DNA of 64,000 nucleotides, from the NCBI RefSeq assembly GCF_003350475.1, contig NZ_QQAV01000012.1, positions 94,524-158,523 on the forward strand, written 5' to 3'. The position numbers were made by a program, and so were the translations under genes. The stretch is from Pseudacidovorax intermedius (GTDB taxonomy: Bacteria > Pseudomonadota > Gammaproteobacteria > Burkholderiales > Burkholderiaceae_C). Below, in pieces: positions 9,780 to 17,055 of this stretch. Each line of letters starts with the position of its first letter. The first letter of the stretch is position 1. The notes beneath the pieces are model-generated. The model saw only the letters and a program-made list of their open reading frames with translations. It searched no databases and was not told where the DNA came from.

Positions 9780-10556
9780 ATGGAGGATGCCTTGGCAATA
9801 ATGGGCCGCGTGAAGCCCGTTTCAGAAGCCGAAATTCTAGGTGCCACGTCCCTGCCACCCCTTGTCGGCGCGCATCCTCCGCCCGTGCGCGACCCCGGCC
9901 CGTTGCTCGAACGCACGATTGCCGAATGGGGCGGCCACGATGACCTGTGGCTGTTCGGCTATGGCTCGCTGATCTGGAACCCGGGTTTCGACCACAGCGA
10001 GGCGCGGCCTGCCCAGGTGAGCGGCTGGCACCGGGCTTTGAAGATGTGGAGCCGCGTCAACCGCGGCAGCATCGAGAAGCCCGGCCTGGTCTTCGGCCTG
10101 CTCAGCGGCGGCAGTTGCCGCGGCATGGTGTTCCGCATTCCGCAGGCCATCGCGCTGGAGACGCTGGGCCGCCTCTGGCTGCGCGAGATGCCCACCGGCG
10201 TGTACGACCCGCGCTGGCTGCACTGCCGCACCGCGCAAGGGCCCGTGCGGGCCTTGGCCTTCACGCTGTCACGCAAATCGCCAAACTTCACCGGCACACT
10301 CAGCGAGGAGCGATACCGCGAGATCTTTGCGACCGCGGTGGGCCGCTACGGCAGCTCGCTGGACTATGCGCGGCAGACGCTGGAGGCGCTGCAGCGCCAT
10401 GGCATCCGTGACTCCGCGCTGGCCCGTCTGTTGCGTCTGGCAACCCATGCACCGGGAGAAATGGCGACCTCCGCCGACAGCCAGGCACTCGCCGCATCGT
10501 TACACCTGAGCCCGTCCGATTCCTCTTCCTCATCCTCCAAAGGAACAATGCCATGA
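9780..10556 (+). CDS. chaC: Gamma-glutamylcyclotransferase, ChaC family
   Basis: Predicted cytoplasmic enzyme that degrades glutathione to 5-oxoproline and Cys-Gly. The core motif LFGYGSLIWNPGF (substrate-binding loop YGSL) is followed by SGWHRALKMWSRVNRGSIEKPGLVFGL and MVFRIP, and the protein has the usual length of about 230-260 residues with a Ser-rich tail (SDSSSSSSKGT). The start is uncertain: ATG at 9780 follows GAAGGGTGG, while an ATG at 9801 is also possible. Its stop overlaps the sodC start in an ATGA junction, suggesting a two-gene oxidative/thiol stress operon. Confidence 0.85.
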   Translation: MEDALAIMGRVKPVSEAEILGATSLPPLVGAHPPPVRDPGPLLERTIAEWGGHDDLWLFGYGSLIWNPGFDHSEARPAQVSGWHRALKMWSRVNRGSIEKPGLVFGLLSGGSCRGMVFRIPQAIALETLGRLWLREMPTGVYDPRWLHCRTAQGPVRALAFTLSRKSPNFTGTLSEERYREIFATAVGRYGSSLDYARQTLEALQRHGIRDSALARLLRLATHAPGEMATSADSQALAASLHLSPSDSSSSSSKGTMP

Positions 10557-11110
10557 CCCTCCGCTCCGCTCTGCCCTCTGCCCGCATGCTGGCCGCCTGC
10601 TCCCTCGCCGGCTCCAGCCTGCTGCTTGCCGCCTGCGCCGGCATGGGCATGGGCGCCTCGCGCGCCACGGCCACCCTGGCGCCGACCGGAGCCGTGTCGC
10701 CCAACCCCACCATGGGGCAGGTCACGCTCACCGCCCTGGACCACGGCGTGCGCGTGGCCGGCGAGGTGCGCGGCCTGGCGCCCGGTTCGGAGCATGGCTT
10801 CCACATCCACGAGAAGGGCTCCTGCGCCGACAACGGCAATGCCTCGGGCGGCCACTTCAACCCGGCCGGCGGCACGCACGGCAAGTTCGGCGCACCGGGC
10901 AGCCATGCCGGCGAGCTGCCCAGCCTGGTGGCCGATTCCAACGGCGTAGCCCGCTTCAGCGTGGACATCCACGCCATCTCGCTGACCGACGGTGCCGCCA
11001 ACAACGTGGTCGGCCGCGCCATCGTCGTCCACAAGGACCGCGACGACTACACCACGCAGCCGGCCGGCAACTCCGGCCCTCGCATCGCCTGCGGCGTGAT
11101 CACCCGCTGA
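10553..11110 (+). CDS. sodC: Cu/Zn superoxide dismutase, lipoprotein
   Basis: Periplasmic or envelope-bound enzyme that dismutates superoxide. Of 185 residues, the first about 28 form a lipoprotein signal peptide with lipobox LLAAC (Cys about 27), so the enzyme is probably lipid-anchored. Metal ligands are visible in HGFHIHEKGSC, GGHFNPAGGTHG and IVVHKDRDDY, and the disulfide partner in IACGVI near the C terminus. It overlaps chaC by 4 bp and ends 7 bp from the convergent gene at 11118. Confidence 0.95.
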   Translation: MTLRSALPSARMLAACSLAGSSLLLAACAGMGMGASRATATLAPTGAVSPNPTMGQVTLTALDHGVRVAGEVRGLAPGSEHGFHIHEKGSCADNGNASGGHFNPAGGTHGKFGAPGSHAGELPSLVADSNGVARFSVDIHAISLTDGAANNVVGRAIVVHKDRDDYTTQPAGNSGPRIACGVITR

Positions 11111-11121
11111 GGCGGCCTCAG
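11107..11121. terminator. Short hairpin at the convergent gene junction
   Basis: CTGAGGC-G-GCCTCAG is a perfect 7-bp inverted repeat covering the sodC stop and the stop region of the convergent gene. It has a one-base loop (effectively a smaller stem with larger loop) and no T-run, so termination activity is only possible. Confidence 0.3.
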
Positions 11122-12410
11122 AACGCGGTGGTGATGGCGTCGACGACGTTGTAGGCCTCGTCCACCACCGGCATCCAGCGCCACTTGTCGAAGGTGGTGC
11201 AGGGATGCGAGATGCCCAGACCGACGCGCTCACCCACCACCGGGGCGAGCGCGTCGTCGCTTTCGTCCCAGCGCAGGTAGGCGTGCTGGTCGTTGAGGGC
11301 GGTGATCTTCCAGCTTGCCGGCACGCCCGTCGGGGCCTGCACGCCTCGCACGGCACGCGCGAAGGGAATCGGCATGGTGATGTCGAAGGAGACATCGCGC
11401 CGGCCGGCCGTGAGGATCGCAAGCCGCGGCTCGGGGCACGACTGGACGGCCGCCCAAACCTCCATGGCGGGGCGTAGCCCGTCTTCGGCGCAGTCGCAGC
11501 CGATGCGCGCGTTCACCTGGCCCACCATGCGCGTGTAGAAGCCATGGTCGTGCGTCACGTAGCAGCCCGAGCGCAACAGGCCGCGCACCGGCCGCCCGAG
11601 CGCCGGCCGAAGGCGGCCGGCCACCAGGTCGAAGACGGCCGAGCCGCCGGCCGAACACAGCACCTCGTCGGTGTCGAACAGGTTCTCGTCGGCGCACAGG
11701 CGGGCGACGGCCTGCACGCGGTCCATCAGGGCCGTGGCCAGCGCGGCGTCGGCGGCCGAGTCGCCCGTGGCCCACAGGCCTTCGTAGCACTCGATGCCCA
11801 CGAGGCGCACGGCCGGGCTGGCGCCCAGCGCGCGGGCCAGGGCGATGGCCTCTTCCTGCGTACGGCAGCCGGTGCGGCCGCCGTCCAGACCGATCTCCAG
11901 CATCACCTCGAAGGGCCGGGCATCGGCCTGCGCGGCAGCCCACGCCCCGATCAGCGCCAGTTGCGCCGTCGAATCGACGAGGAAAACGACGCGCAGGCCC
12001 TCGTGCGCCACCAGCATCTGCTGGATGCCGGCCAGATCCTCGTCCTGCATCACCTGGTTGGCGATGAGGCAGCGGCGCACGCCGGCCGCCACGCCGATGG
12101 CCAGTTGCGCGACGTTGGCGAAGGTGATGCCCCAGGCGCCCGCATCGATCTGCCGCGCGAACAGCTGCGGCGACATGGTGGTCTTGCCATGCGGCGCCAG
12201 GTCGATGCCCTGGCTTTGCACATAGCGCTGCATCCAGGCCAGGTTGTGGGTCAGGGCCTCGCGGCGGATCAGGGCCAGGGGCAGCGGCAGGTCGCCCGCC
12301 AGCACGTTCCAGCCGGCAGCGCCGACGGCGCTGAGGGCGCGCGGCGCCTGGGTGCGGGGATAGCCCTTGAAGGAGGCATCGAGAAGAGGATCGAGCAGTT
12401 CGGCAGTCAT
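11118..12410 (-). CDS. DSD1-like PLP enzyme (D-serine dehydratase-like / D-threonine aldolase family, 'amino acid deaminase')
   Basis: A 430-residue fold-type III PLP enzyme of the alanine-racemase-like family that acts on D-3-hydroxy amino acids. The PLP lysine lies in LAPHGKTTMSPQLF (about residue 76), glycine-rich phosphate-binding segments follow, and the C-terminal metal-site motif GISHPCTTFDKWR (His and Cys ligands) is the one used by zinc-dependent D-serine dehydratase and D-threonine aldolase. The start is the ATG at 12410. It is divergent from dgoK, with 194 bp between the starts, so it may be co-controlled with sugar-acid catabolism. The exact substrate (D-serine, D-threonine or another) cannot be assigned. 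Confidence 0.8.
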   Translation of the reverse strand: MTAELLDPLLDASFKGYPRTQAPRALSAVGAAGWNVLAGDLPLPLALIRREALTHNLAWMQRYVQSQGIDLAPHGKTTMSPQLFARQIDAGAWGITFANVAQLAIGVAAGVRRCLIANQVMQDEDLAGIQQMLVAHEGLRVVFLVDSTAQLALIGAWAAAQADARPFEVMLEIGLDGGRTGCRTQEEAIALARALGASPAVRLVGIECYEGLWATGDSAADAALATALMDRVQAVARLCADENLFDTDEVLCSAGGSAVFDLVAGRLRPALGRPVRGLLRSGCYVTHDHGFYTRMVGQVNARIGCDCAEDGLRPAMEVWAAVQSCPEPRLAILTAGRRDVSFDITMPIPFARAVRGVQAPTGVPASWKITALNDQHAYLRWDESDDALAPVVGERVGLGISHPCTTFDKWRWMPVVDEAYNVVDAITTAF

Positions 12411-12604
12411 GATGGAAGAAAAGGCGCGCCCCGGACGCGGCGGCAGGAATGCCGGCGCGGACCGATGCGGCAGCCCTCCATTCTTGCCGGCCCCGCACGG
12501 CGCCGCCTGACCGGTCGCCGGGGCGCAGGGGCATGCGAGACTGCGCGGCCATGGCGGCGCACTGCCCGCCACGCTTGGCCGTCCGTGGCGCAAAGGAAGA
12601 ACTC

Positions 12605-13498
12605 ATGAGCTTCGTCGCCCTCGATTGGGGTACCACTTCGCTGCGCGGCGCGCTCCTCGCCGAGGACGGCCGGGTGCTGGAAGAGCGCAGCGCCCCGCGG
12701 GGCATCCTGCACCTGGACGGCGCCAGCTTCGCCGAGGTGTTCGAGGCCTTCACCCTCGACTGGATGGCCGTGCCCGGCCGCCGCTGCCTGATCGCCGGCA
12801 TGGCCGGCAGCCGCCAGGGCTGGGTCGAGGCACCCTACTGCGCCTGCCCCTGCGGCGCCGAGGACATCGCGCAACAGGTCGTGCCGGTGGTGCCCGGCCG
12901 CATCGACATGGTGCCGGGCCTGGTGGACCACCAGTCCGGCGTGCCCGACGTGATGCGCGGCGAGGAGACGCAGATCCTGGGCGCCATGCGGCTCACCGGC
13001 CTGCGCGAAGGCCTCTTCGTGCTGCCCGGCACGCACAACAAGTGGGCCCGCATGGCCGATGGCCGGGTGACGGGCTTCCGCACCTTCATGACGGGCGAGT
13101 TCTATGCGCTGCTGTCGCAGCAGTCGATCCTGGCGCGCACGCTGCAGGCCGATGCGCCACTGGTGCGGCAGGCCTTCCTCGATGGCGTGGACCGCGCGCG
13201 CCGGGCCGACTCGCCCGGCCTGCTGCACCTGGCGTTCGGCATGCGGGCGCTGTCGCTCTTCGACCGCCTGGCTCCTGCCGCGGCGGCCAGCTATCTGTCG
13301 GGCCTGCTGATCGGCGACGAACTGCGGGCGCAGCCGCTGCAGCCCGGCGTGCCCGTCGTGCTGGTGGGCAGCCCGACGCTGACCGAGCGCTACGCCCTGG
13401 CGCTGGACAGCGTGGGCGTGCCGGCCCGGTTGCTCGACGCCCAGGCCACCTGGGCCGGCGCACATGCCTTGTGGCGCGCGCGGCAGGCCGTTGGCTGA
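12605..13498 (+). CDS. dgoK: 2-dehydro-3-deoxygalactonokinase
   Basis: Phosphorylates 2-keto-3-deoxygalactonate, the second step of D-galactonate degradation. The 297-residue protein has the DgoK signatures FVALDWGTTSLRGALL at the N terminus (ASKHA phosphate-1-like), GMAGSRQGWVEAPY, VMRGEETQILGA, LPGTHNKWARM and TFMTGEFYALLSQQSIL. The ATG at 12605 is preceded by GGAAGAA. It is followed after 165 bp by dgoA. No dgoD (galactonate dehydratase) or transporter is next to it in this window. Confidence 0.92.
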   Translation: MSFVALDWGTTSLRGALLAEDGRVLEERSAPRGILHLDGASFAEVFEAFTLDWMAVPGRRCLIAGMAGSRQGWVEAPYCACPCGAEDIAQQVVPVVPGRIDMVPGLVDHQSGVPDVMRGEETQILGAMRLTGLREGLFVLPGTHNKWARMADGRVTGFRTFMTGEFYALLSQQSILARTLQADAPLVRQAFLDGVDRARRADSPGLLHLAFGMRALSLFDRLAPAAAASYLSGLLIGDELRAQPLQPGVPVVLVGSPTLTERYALALDSVGVPARLLDAQATWAGAHALWRARQAVG

Positions 13499-13560
13499 CA
13501 TGCGTCGCGAACGCACCGCCCTACTTCCAATGCGGACCAGTGACCCCCTGCCCGTTCTGG

Positions 13561-13604
13561 CTGAGCCTGTCGAAGCCTGGGCACGCGCCCTTCGACAGGC
13601 TCAG
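13561..13604. repeat. Inverted repeat of CTGAGCCTGTCGAAG between dgoK and dgoA
   Basis: A perfect 15-bp inverted repeat (13561-13575 and 13590-13604) with a 14-bp loop; the imperfect match extends outward through CGTTC...GAACG. A single further copy of the same 15-mer lies at 31832-31846 downstream of the Pcm-like gene. This is a REP-like dispersed element that can form a strong stem, located between cotranscribed genes, where it may stabilise or attenuate the transcript. Confidence 0.75.
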
Positions 13605-13663
13605 GGCGAACGGGCTGGCTGACTGGCATCGCGGGCTTTCTTTCCCTTCCGACCTCCATCTCC

Positions 13664-14308
13664 ATGACCGACCTGCTCCCCGCCTTCCAGCGCGCGCTGG
13701 CGCAACTGCCCCTCGTCGCCATCCTGCGCGGCCTCACGCCCGCCGAGGCGCCCGCCATCGGCCAGGCGCTCGTGGCGGCCGGCTTCGACCTGCTGGAGGT
13801 GCCGCTCAATTCGCCCGAGCCGCTGCAGAGCATCCGCCTGCTGCGCGAACAGTGCCCCGGTGCGCTGGTGGGCGCAGGCACGGTGCTGACGCCGCAGCAG
13901 GTGCGCGAGGTGCATGCGACGGGCGGTCAGTTGATCGTCTCGCCCTGCTTCGATGCCGCGGTGGTGCGCGAGAGCGTCGCGCTGGGCATGGTCGCCCTGC
14001 CCGGCGTGCTCACGCCCACCGAGGCCTTCGGCGCGCTGGCAGCGGGCGCCCGTGCGCTCAAGCTCTTTCCGGCCGAGATGGCCTCCCCCGCCGCGGTGAA
14101 GGCGCTGAAGGCGGTGCTGCCGCGCGGCACGCCGCTGCTGCCGGTGGGCGGCATCACGCCCGAGGGCATGGCCGCGTGGCATGCCGCGGGGGCGGACGGC
14201 TTCGGTATCGGCTCGGCGCTCTACAAGCCGGGCAAGGCGGCGGCGGCGGTGGGCGAGACGGCCCACGCCTTCGTGGCCGCCTGGCGCGCCTGCGCCGCCC
14301 AGGCCTGA
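13664..14308 (+). CDS. dgoA: 2-dehydro-3-deoxy-6-phosphogalactonate aldolase
   Basis: Cleaves 2-keto-3-deoxy-6-phosphogalactonate to pyruvate and glyceraldehyde 3-phosphate. The 214-residue product belongs to the KDPG/KDPGal aldolase family, with LVAILRGLTPAEA at the N terminus, LEVPLNSPEPLQSI, VGAGTVLTPQQV, LIVSPCFD, the Schiff-base lysine in ALKLFPAEM and VGGITPEGM. The NSPEP motif and the neighbouring dgoK favour DgoA over Eda. Its stop abuts the stop of the convergent nucleotidyltransferase gene with no gap. Confidence 0.92.
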   Translation: MTDLLPAFQRALAQLPLVAILRGLTPAEAPAIGQALVAAGFDLLEVPLNSPEPLQSIRLLREQCPGALVGAGTVLTPQQVREVHATGGQLIVSPCFDAAVVRESVALGMVALPGVLTPTEAFGALAAGARALKLFPAEMASPAAVKALKAVLPRGTPLLPVGGITPEGMAAWHAAGADGFGIGSALYKPGKAAAAVGETAHAFVAAWRACAAQA

Positions 14309-14872
14309 TCAGCCGCCGCGCGAACGCAGGAGCGACTCGGCGCGCGCCAAGTCGTCCAGCGTGTCGATGTCGGTCACCACGCCGGCATCGTCCACCGCCA
14401 GTTCGCGCACCGCGCCCCCCGCCCGCAGGGCCTTGAGCACGGGCGCGGCGCCCTGCTCGCCCGCCAGCGCCATCAGGGCCGGCCCGCTGGCCGCGCCGAA
14501 GCCGACCGGATGGCCGCGCTCGCCCTGGAACACCGGCTGCGCCGCGCCGCGGTTGTCCAGCGCCTCGGCCACCGCACGCAGCGTGGCCGGCAGCACCAGC
14601 GGCAGATCCGCCGGCAGCACCAGCCAGCCCGGCGCATCGGCTGTCGCACGCACGGCGGCGGCAATGGAGTCGCCCATGCCCGGATGGCCCATGTCCTCCA
14701 CATGCCAGGGCAGCCCGCTCGCGCGGACGGCATCCAGCGTGCGGTCGATGACGCGGCGGCCGGCCAGCAGCGCCTGCAGCTTGTGCACCGCGCCGCCCGA
14801 AGCGCGGAAGCGTTCGCCCCGGCCGGAGGCCAGCACCAGCACGACGGGCAGGCGTTCGGGATTCATGGTCAT
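14309..14872 (-). CDS. MobA-like NTP transferase (molybdenum cofactor nucleotidyltransferase-like)
   Basis: A 187-residue nucleotidyltransferase with the N-terminal glycine-rich loop [18 protein letters not shown], a variant of LAAGxGxRxG, the nucleotide/metal site [11 protein letters not shown] and [11 protein letters not shown]. It most resembles the MocA/CoxI-associated NTP transferases that make molybdenum cytosine or guanine dinucleotide cofactors. No molybdoenzyme gene is adjacent in the window, so the role is inferred from the fold. The start overlaps the stop of the bestrophin-like gene in an ATGA junction, so the two are cotranscribed. Confidence 0.75.
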   Translation of the reverse strand: MTMNPERLPVVLVLASGRGERFRASGGAVHKLQALLAGRRVIDRTLDAVRASGLPWHVEDMGHPGMGDSIAAAVRATADAPGWLVLPADLPLVLPATLRAVAEALDNRGAAQPVFQGERGHPVGFGAASGPALMALAGEQGAAPVLKALRAGGAVRELAVDDAGVVTDIDTLDDLARAESLLRSRGG

Positions 14873-15780
14873 GTCAAGACGTGATCGCGGGGTTGCGGCT
14901 GCGGCGGCCAGTCGGCGTCGCCGATGGATTCGCGCACCGAGGTCTCGATGCTCCAGCAGATGGCGTCGAGCGCCAGGTCGTTGGGCGCCTCGCCGAAGGG
15001 CTCCTCGATCTCCGAGCCCAGCGCCTCCAGCGCGAAGAAGGTGTAGGCGACCAGCACCACGATCACCGGCGTCATGGGCCCGATGGCGTCCACCAGCCCG
15101 AAGGGCAGCAGCAGGCAGTACAGGTAGATGGTGCGGTGGATGATGACGCTGTAGGTGAAGGGGATGGGCGTGTTGGCCAGACGCTCGCAGCCGCCGATGG
15201 CCGCGCCGATGCGGTCCAGCGGGCCTTCCAGCGCCGGCACGATGGCGGCCTCAGCCCGGCCCTGGGCGCGCAGGTCGCGCAGCCATTCGCCCGCCATCAG
15301 CAGCAGCATGGCCGGCCGGTAGCGTGCCGCCATCACGCGCTGGGCCTCGGCGGCCGGCAGCAGGCGCGCCAGGTCGGCGGCAGGGTCGGTACCGCGCAGC
15401 TGGTGGCGCAGCGCATGCACCAGCGCGATGAGCCGCAGCGCCAGCACCCGCGCCTCGCCGCCGCCTTCGGCCAGCGTCAGCGCCTGTCGCACGGCGGCCC
15501 GGCAGTCGATGAGCAGCGCGCCCCAGAGCATGCGCGCCTCCCACCAGCGGCCATAGCTGGTGCTGTTGCGAAAGCCCAGGAAGATCGCCAGCGTCAGCCC
15601 GATCAGCGAGAAGGGCACGAAGTTCATCGGCACCTTCCAGCGCAGCACCTGGCCGTGCAGCAGCGTCACGACGACGGCCAGCGCCAGGGTCAAGGCCAGC
15701 TGCGGCAGGATCTGCGAAAGGATGGAGCCGCGCCAGACGAAGAGCAGGCGCAGCCAGTGCGGGCGGGGGCGGACGATCAT
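14869..15780 (-). CDS. Bestrophin-like inner membrane channel (UPF0187 family)
   Basis: A 303-residue membrane protein with segments at about 20-45, 52-72, 215-240 and 243-262. The family pattern is clear: [79 protein letters not shown] and [21 protein letters not shown]. Bacterial homologues form pentameric ion channels related to eukaryotic bestrophins. It is coupled to the downstream MobA-like gene by a 4-bp overlap and divergent from pdxH (60 bp). Confidence 0.85.
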   Translation of the reverse strand: MIVRPRPHWLRLLFVWRGSILSQILPQLALTLALAVVVTLLHGQVLRWKVPMNFVPFSLIGLTLAIFLGFRNSTSYGRWWEARMLWGALLIDCRAAVRQALTLAEGGGEARVLALRLIALVHALRHQLRGTDPAADLARLLPAAEAQRVMAARYRPAMLLLMAGEWLRDLRAQGRAEAAIVPALEGPLDRIGAAIGGCERLANTPIPFTYSVIIHRTIYLYCLLLPFGLVDAIGPMTPVIVVLVAYTFFALEALGSEIEEPFGEAPNDLALDAICWSIETSVRESIGDADWPPQPQPRDHVLT

Positions 15781-15840
15781 GGGCGGCCGATGTTAGGCCT
15801 CGTCAAGGCGCGGCCATGGCCAGCGCGGACAATGCCCGCC

Positions 15841-16488
15841 ATGAGCGATCTGAAGACCTCCCTGGCCGACCTGCGCAAGAGCTACGAGCGGGCCGAACTC
15901 GACGAAACCCACAGCGCCGCCGACCCGCTGCTGCAGTTCGAGCGCTGGCTCGGCGAGGCCATCGCCGGCCAGGTGCCCGAGCCCAATGCCATGACCGTCG
16001 CCACCGTGGGCAGCGACCTGCGGCCCTCCACCCGCATCGTGCTGATCAAGGGCTACGACGCGCGGGGCATCGTCTGGTTCACCAACTACCAGAGCCGCAA
16101 GGGCCAGGAGCTGGCCGGCAATCCCTTCGCCGCACTGCAGTTCCACTGGGTCGAGCTGGAGCGCGTGGTGCGCATCGAGGGCCGGGTGGAGAAGGTGAGC
16201 GACGAGGAAAGCGACGCCTACTTCGCCAGCCGCCCGCTGGACTCGCGCATCGGCGCCTGGGCCAGCCCGCAGAGCCAGCCCATCGACGGCCGCGGCGTGC
16301 TGGTGGCCAATGCGGCCAAGTACAGCGCCAAGTTCCTGCTCAACCCGCCACGCCCGCCGCACTGGGGCGGCTACCGGCTGGTGCCCGAGCGCTGGGAGTT
16401 CTGGCAGGGTCGCAAAAGCCGGCTGCATGACCGGCTCTGCTACCAGCGGCAAGGCCAGGACTGGGTCAAGACGCGTCTGGCGCCGTGA
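15841..16488 (+). CDS. pdxH: Pyridoxamine 5'-phosphate oxidase
   Basis: FMN-dependent enzyme that oxidises pyridoxamine or pyridoxine 5'-phosphate to PLP. The 215-residue protein has the normal length with [43 protein letters not shown] (FMN and substrate binding), [38 protein letters not shown] and the C-terminal [29 protein letters not shown] signature. The ATG at 15841 was preferred to an in-frame ATG at 15832 because family members start MSDL/MSEL-like. Confidence 0.96.
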   Translation: MSDLKTSLADLRKSYERAELDETHSAADPLLQFERWLGEAIAGQVPEPNAMTVATVGSDLRPSTRIVLIKGYDARGIVWFTNYQSRKGQELAGNPFAALQFHWVELERVVRIEGRVEKVSDEESDAYFASRPLDSRIGAWASPQSQPIDGRGVLVANAAKYSAKFLLNPPRPPHWGGYRLVPERWEFWQGRKSRLHDRLCYQRQGQDWVKTRLAP

Positions 16489-16503
16489 CCCGGCTGACGC
16501 AAG

Positions 16504-16532
16504 GGCACTGAGGTGCCCGGCGCCTCAGTGCC
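16504..16532. terminator. Hairpin between convergent pdxH and DUF4019 gene
   Basis: A perfect 10-bp inverted repeat (GGCACTGAGG at 16504-16513, CCTCAGTGCC at 16523-16532) with a 9-bp loop, 15 bp after the pdxH stop and overlapping the end of the convergent gene. The lack of a T-run makes it a weak intrinsic terminator on either strand. Confidence 0.5.
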
Positions 16533-17055
16533 GCGCCGCCGCCGGAGCGCCGTGGATCACGTAGCCCGTCACCTTCCACGCCCCATCGGGCTCCAGGCGG
16601 TAGGACACCAATTCCTCGATGGCCGTGCCGGCCGAGTCCCTGGAGGCGAGCACCACGCTCAGGTAGCGCCCGCTCGGCGCGCCGGAGGACTTGTTCATGT
16701 CGATGACGGCCATGTTGACGAACTGCCGCTGGCCGATCTTGCGGTAGACCGCACGGCGGGCCTTGATGTCCCGCACGAAGCGATCCCGGGCGATCTGCTT
16801 CTTGATCGCGGGTGAGGCGTTGTCCCAGATGACCTCGACGCGGCCGGTGTCCACCAGCTGCGCGATGCGCAGGGAGCGCGCGACGATGGCCGCGCGGTCG
16901 ACCTTCGGCTGCGGCGCCTGGGCCATCGCGGCCCCGGGCGCCAGGCACAACATCAGCAGGGCCAGCAGTCCGTACAGCAGGGTTTGCCAGGCGGTCGTCG
17001 GAAAAGAAGGATGGGGTCGGTCGCGCAGAACCATCGGCGTCGGCATCCCGCTCAC
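16525..17055 (-). CDS. DUF4019-like secreted protein
   Basis: A 176-residue protein with an N-terminal signal sequence (WQTLLYGLLALLMLCLAPGAAMA|QA) and a mature domain typical of DUF4019: ARSLRIAQLVDTGRVEVIWDNASPAIKKQI, FVRDIKARRAVYRKIGQRQFVN and YLSVVLASRD, with helices followed by strands as in cystatin/NTF2-like folds. Function is unknown. The GTG at 17055 overlaps the adhesin stop by 4 bp; an ATG at 17046 gives a start with no overlap. Location directly after the trimeric autotransporter suggests a shared transcript and perhaps an accessory role in the envelope. Confidence 0.75.
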   Translation of the reverse strand: MSGMPTPMVLRDRPHPSFPTTAWQTLLYGLLALLMLCLAPGAAMAQAPQPKVDRAAIVARSLRIAQLVDTGRVEVIWDNASPAIKKQIARDRFVRDIKARRAVYRKIGQRQFVNMAVIDMNKSSGAPSGRYLSVVLASRDSAGTAIEELVSYRLEPDGAWKVTGYVIHGAPAAARH

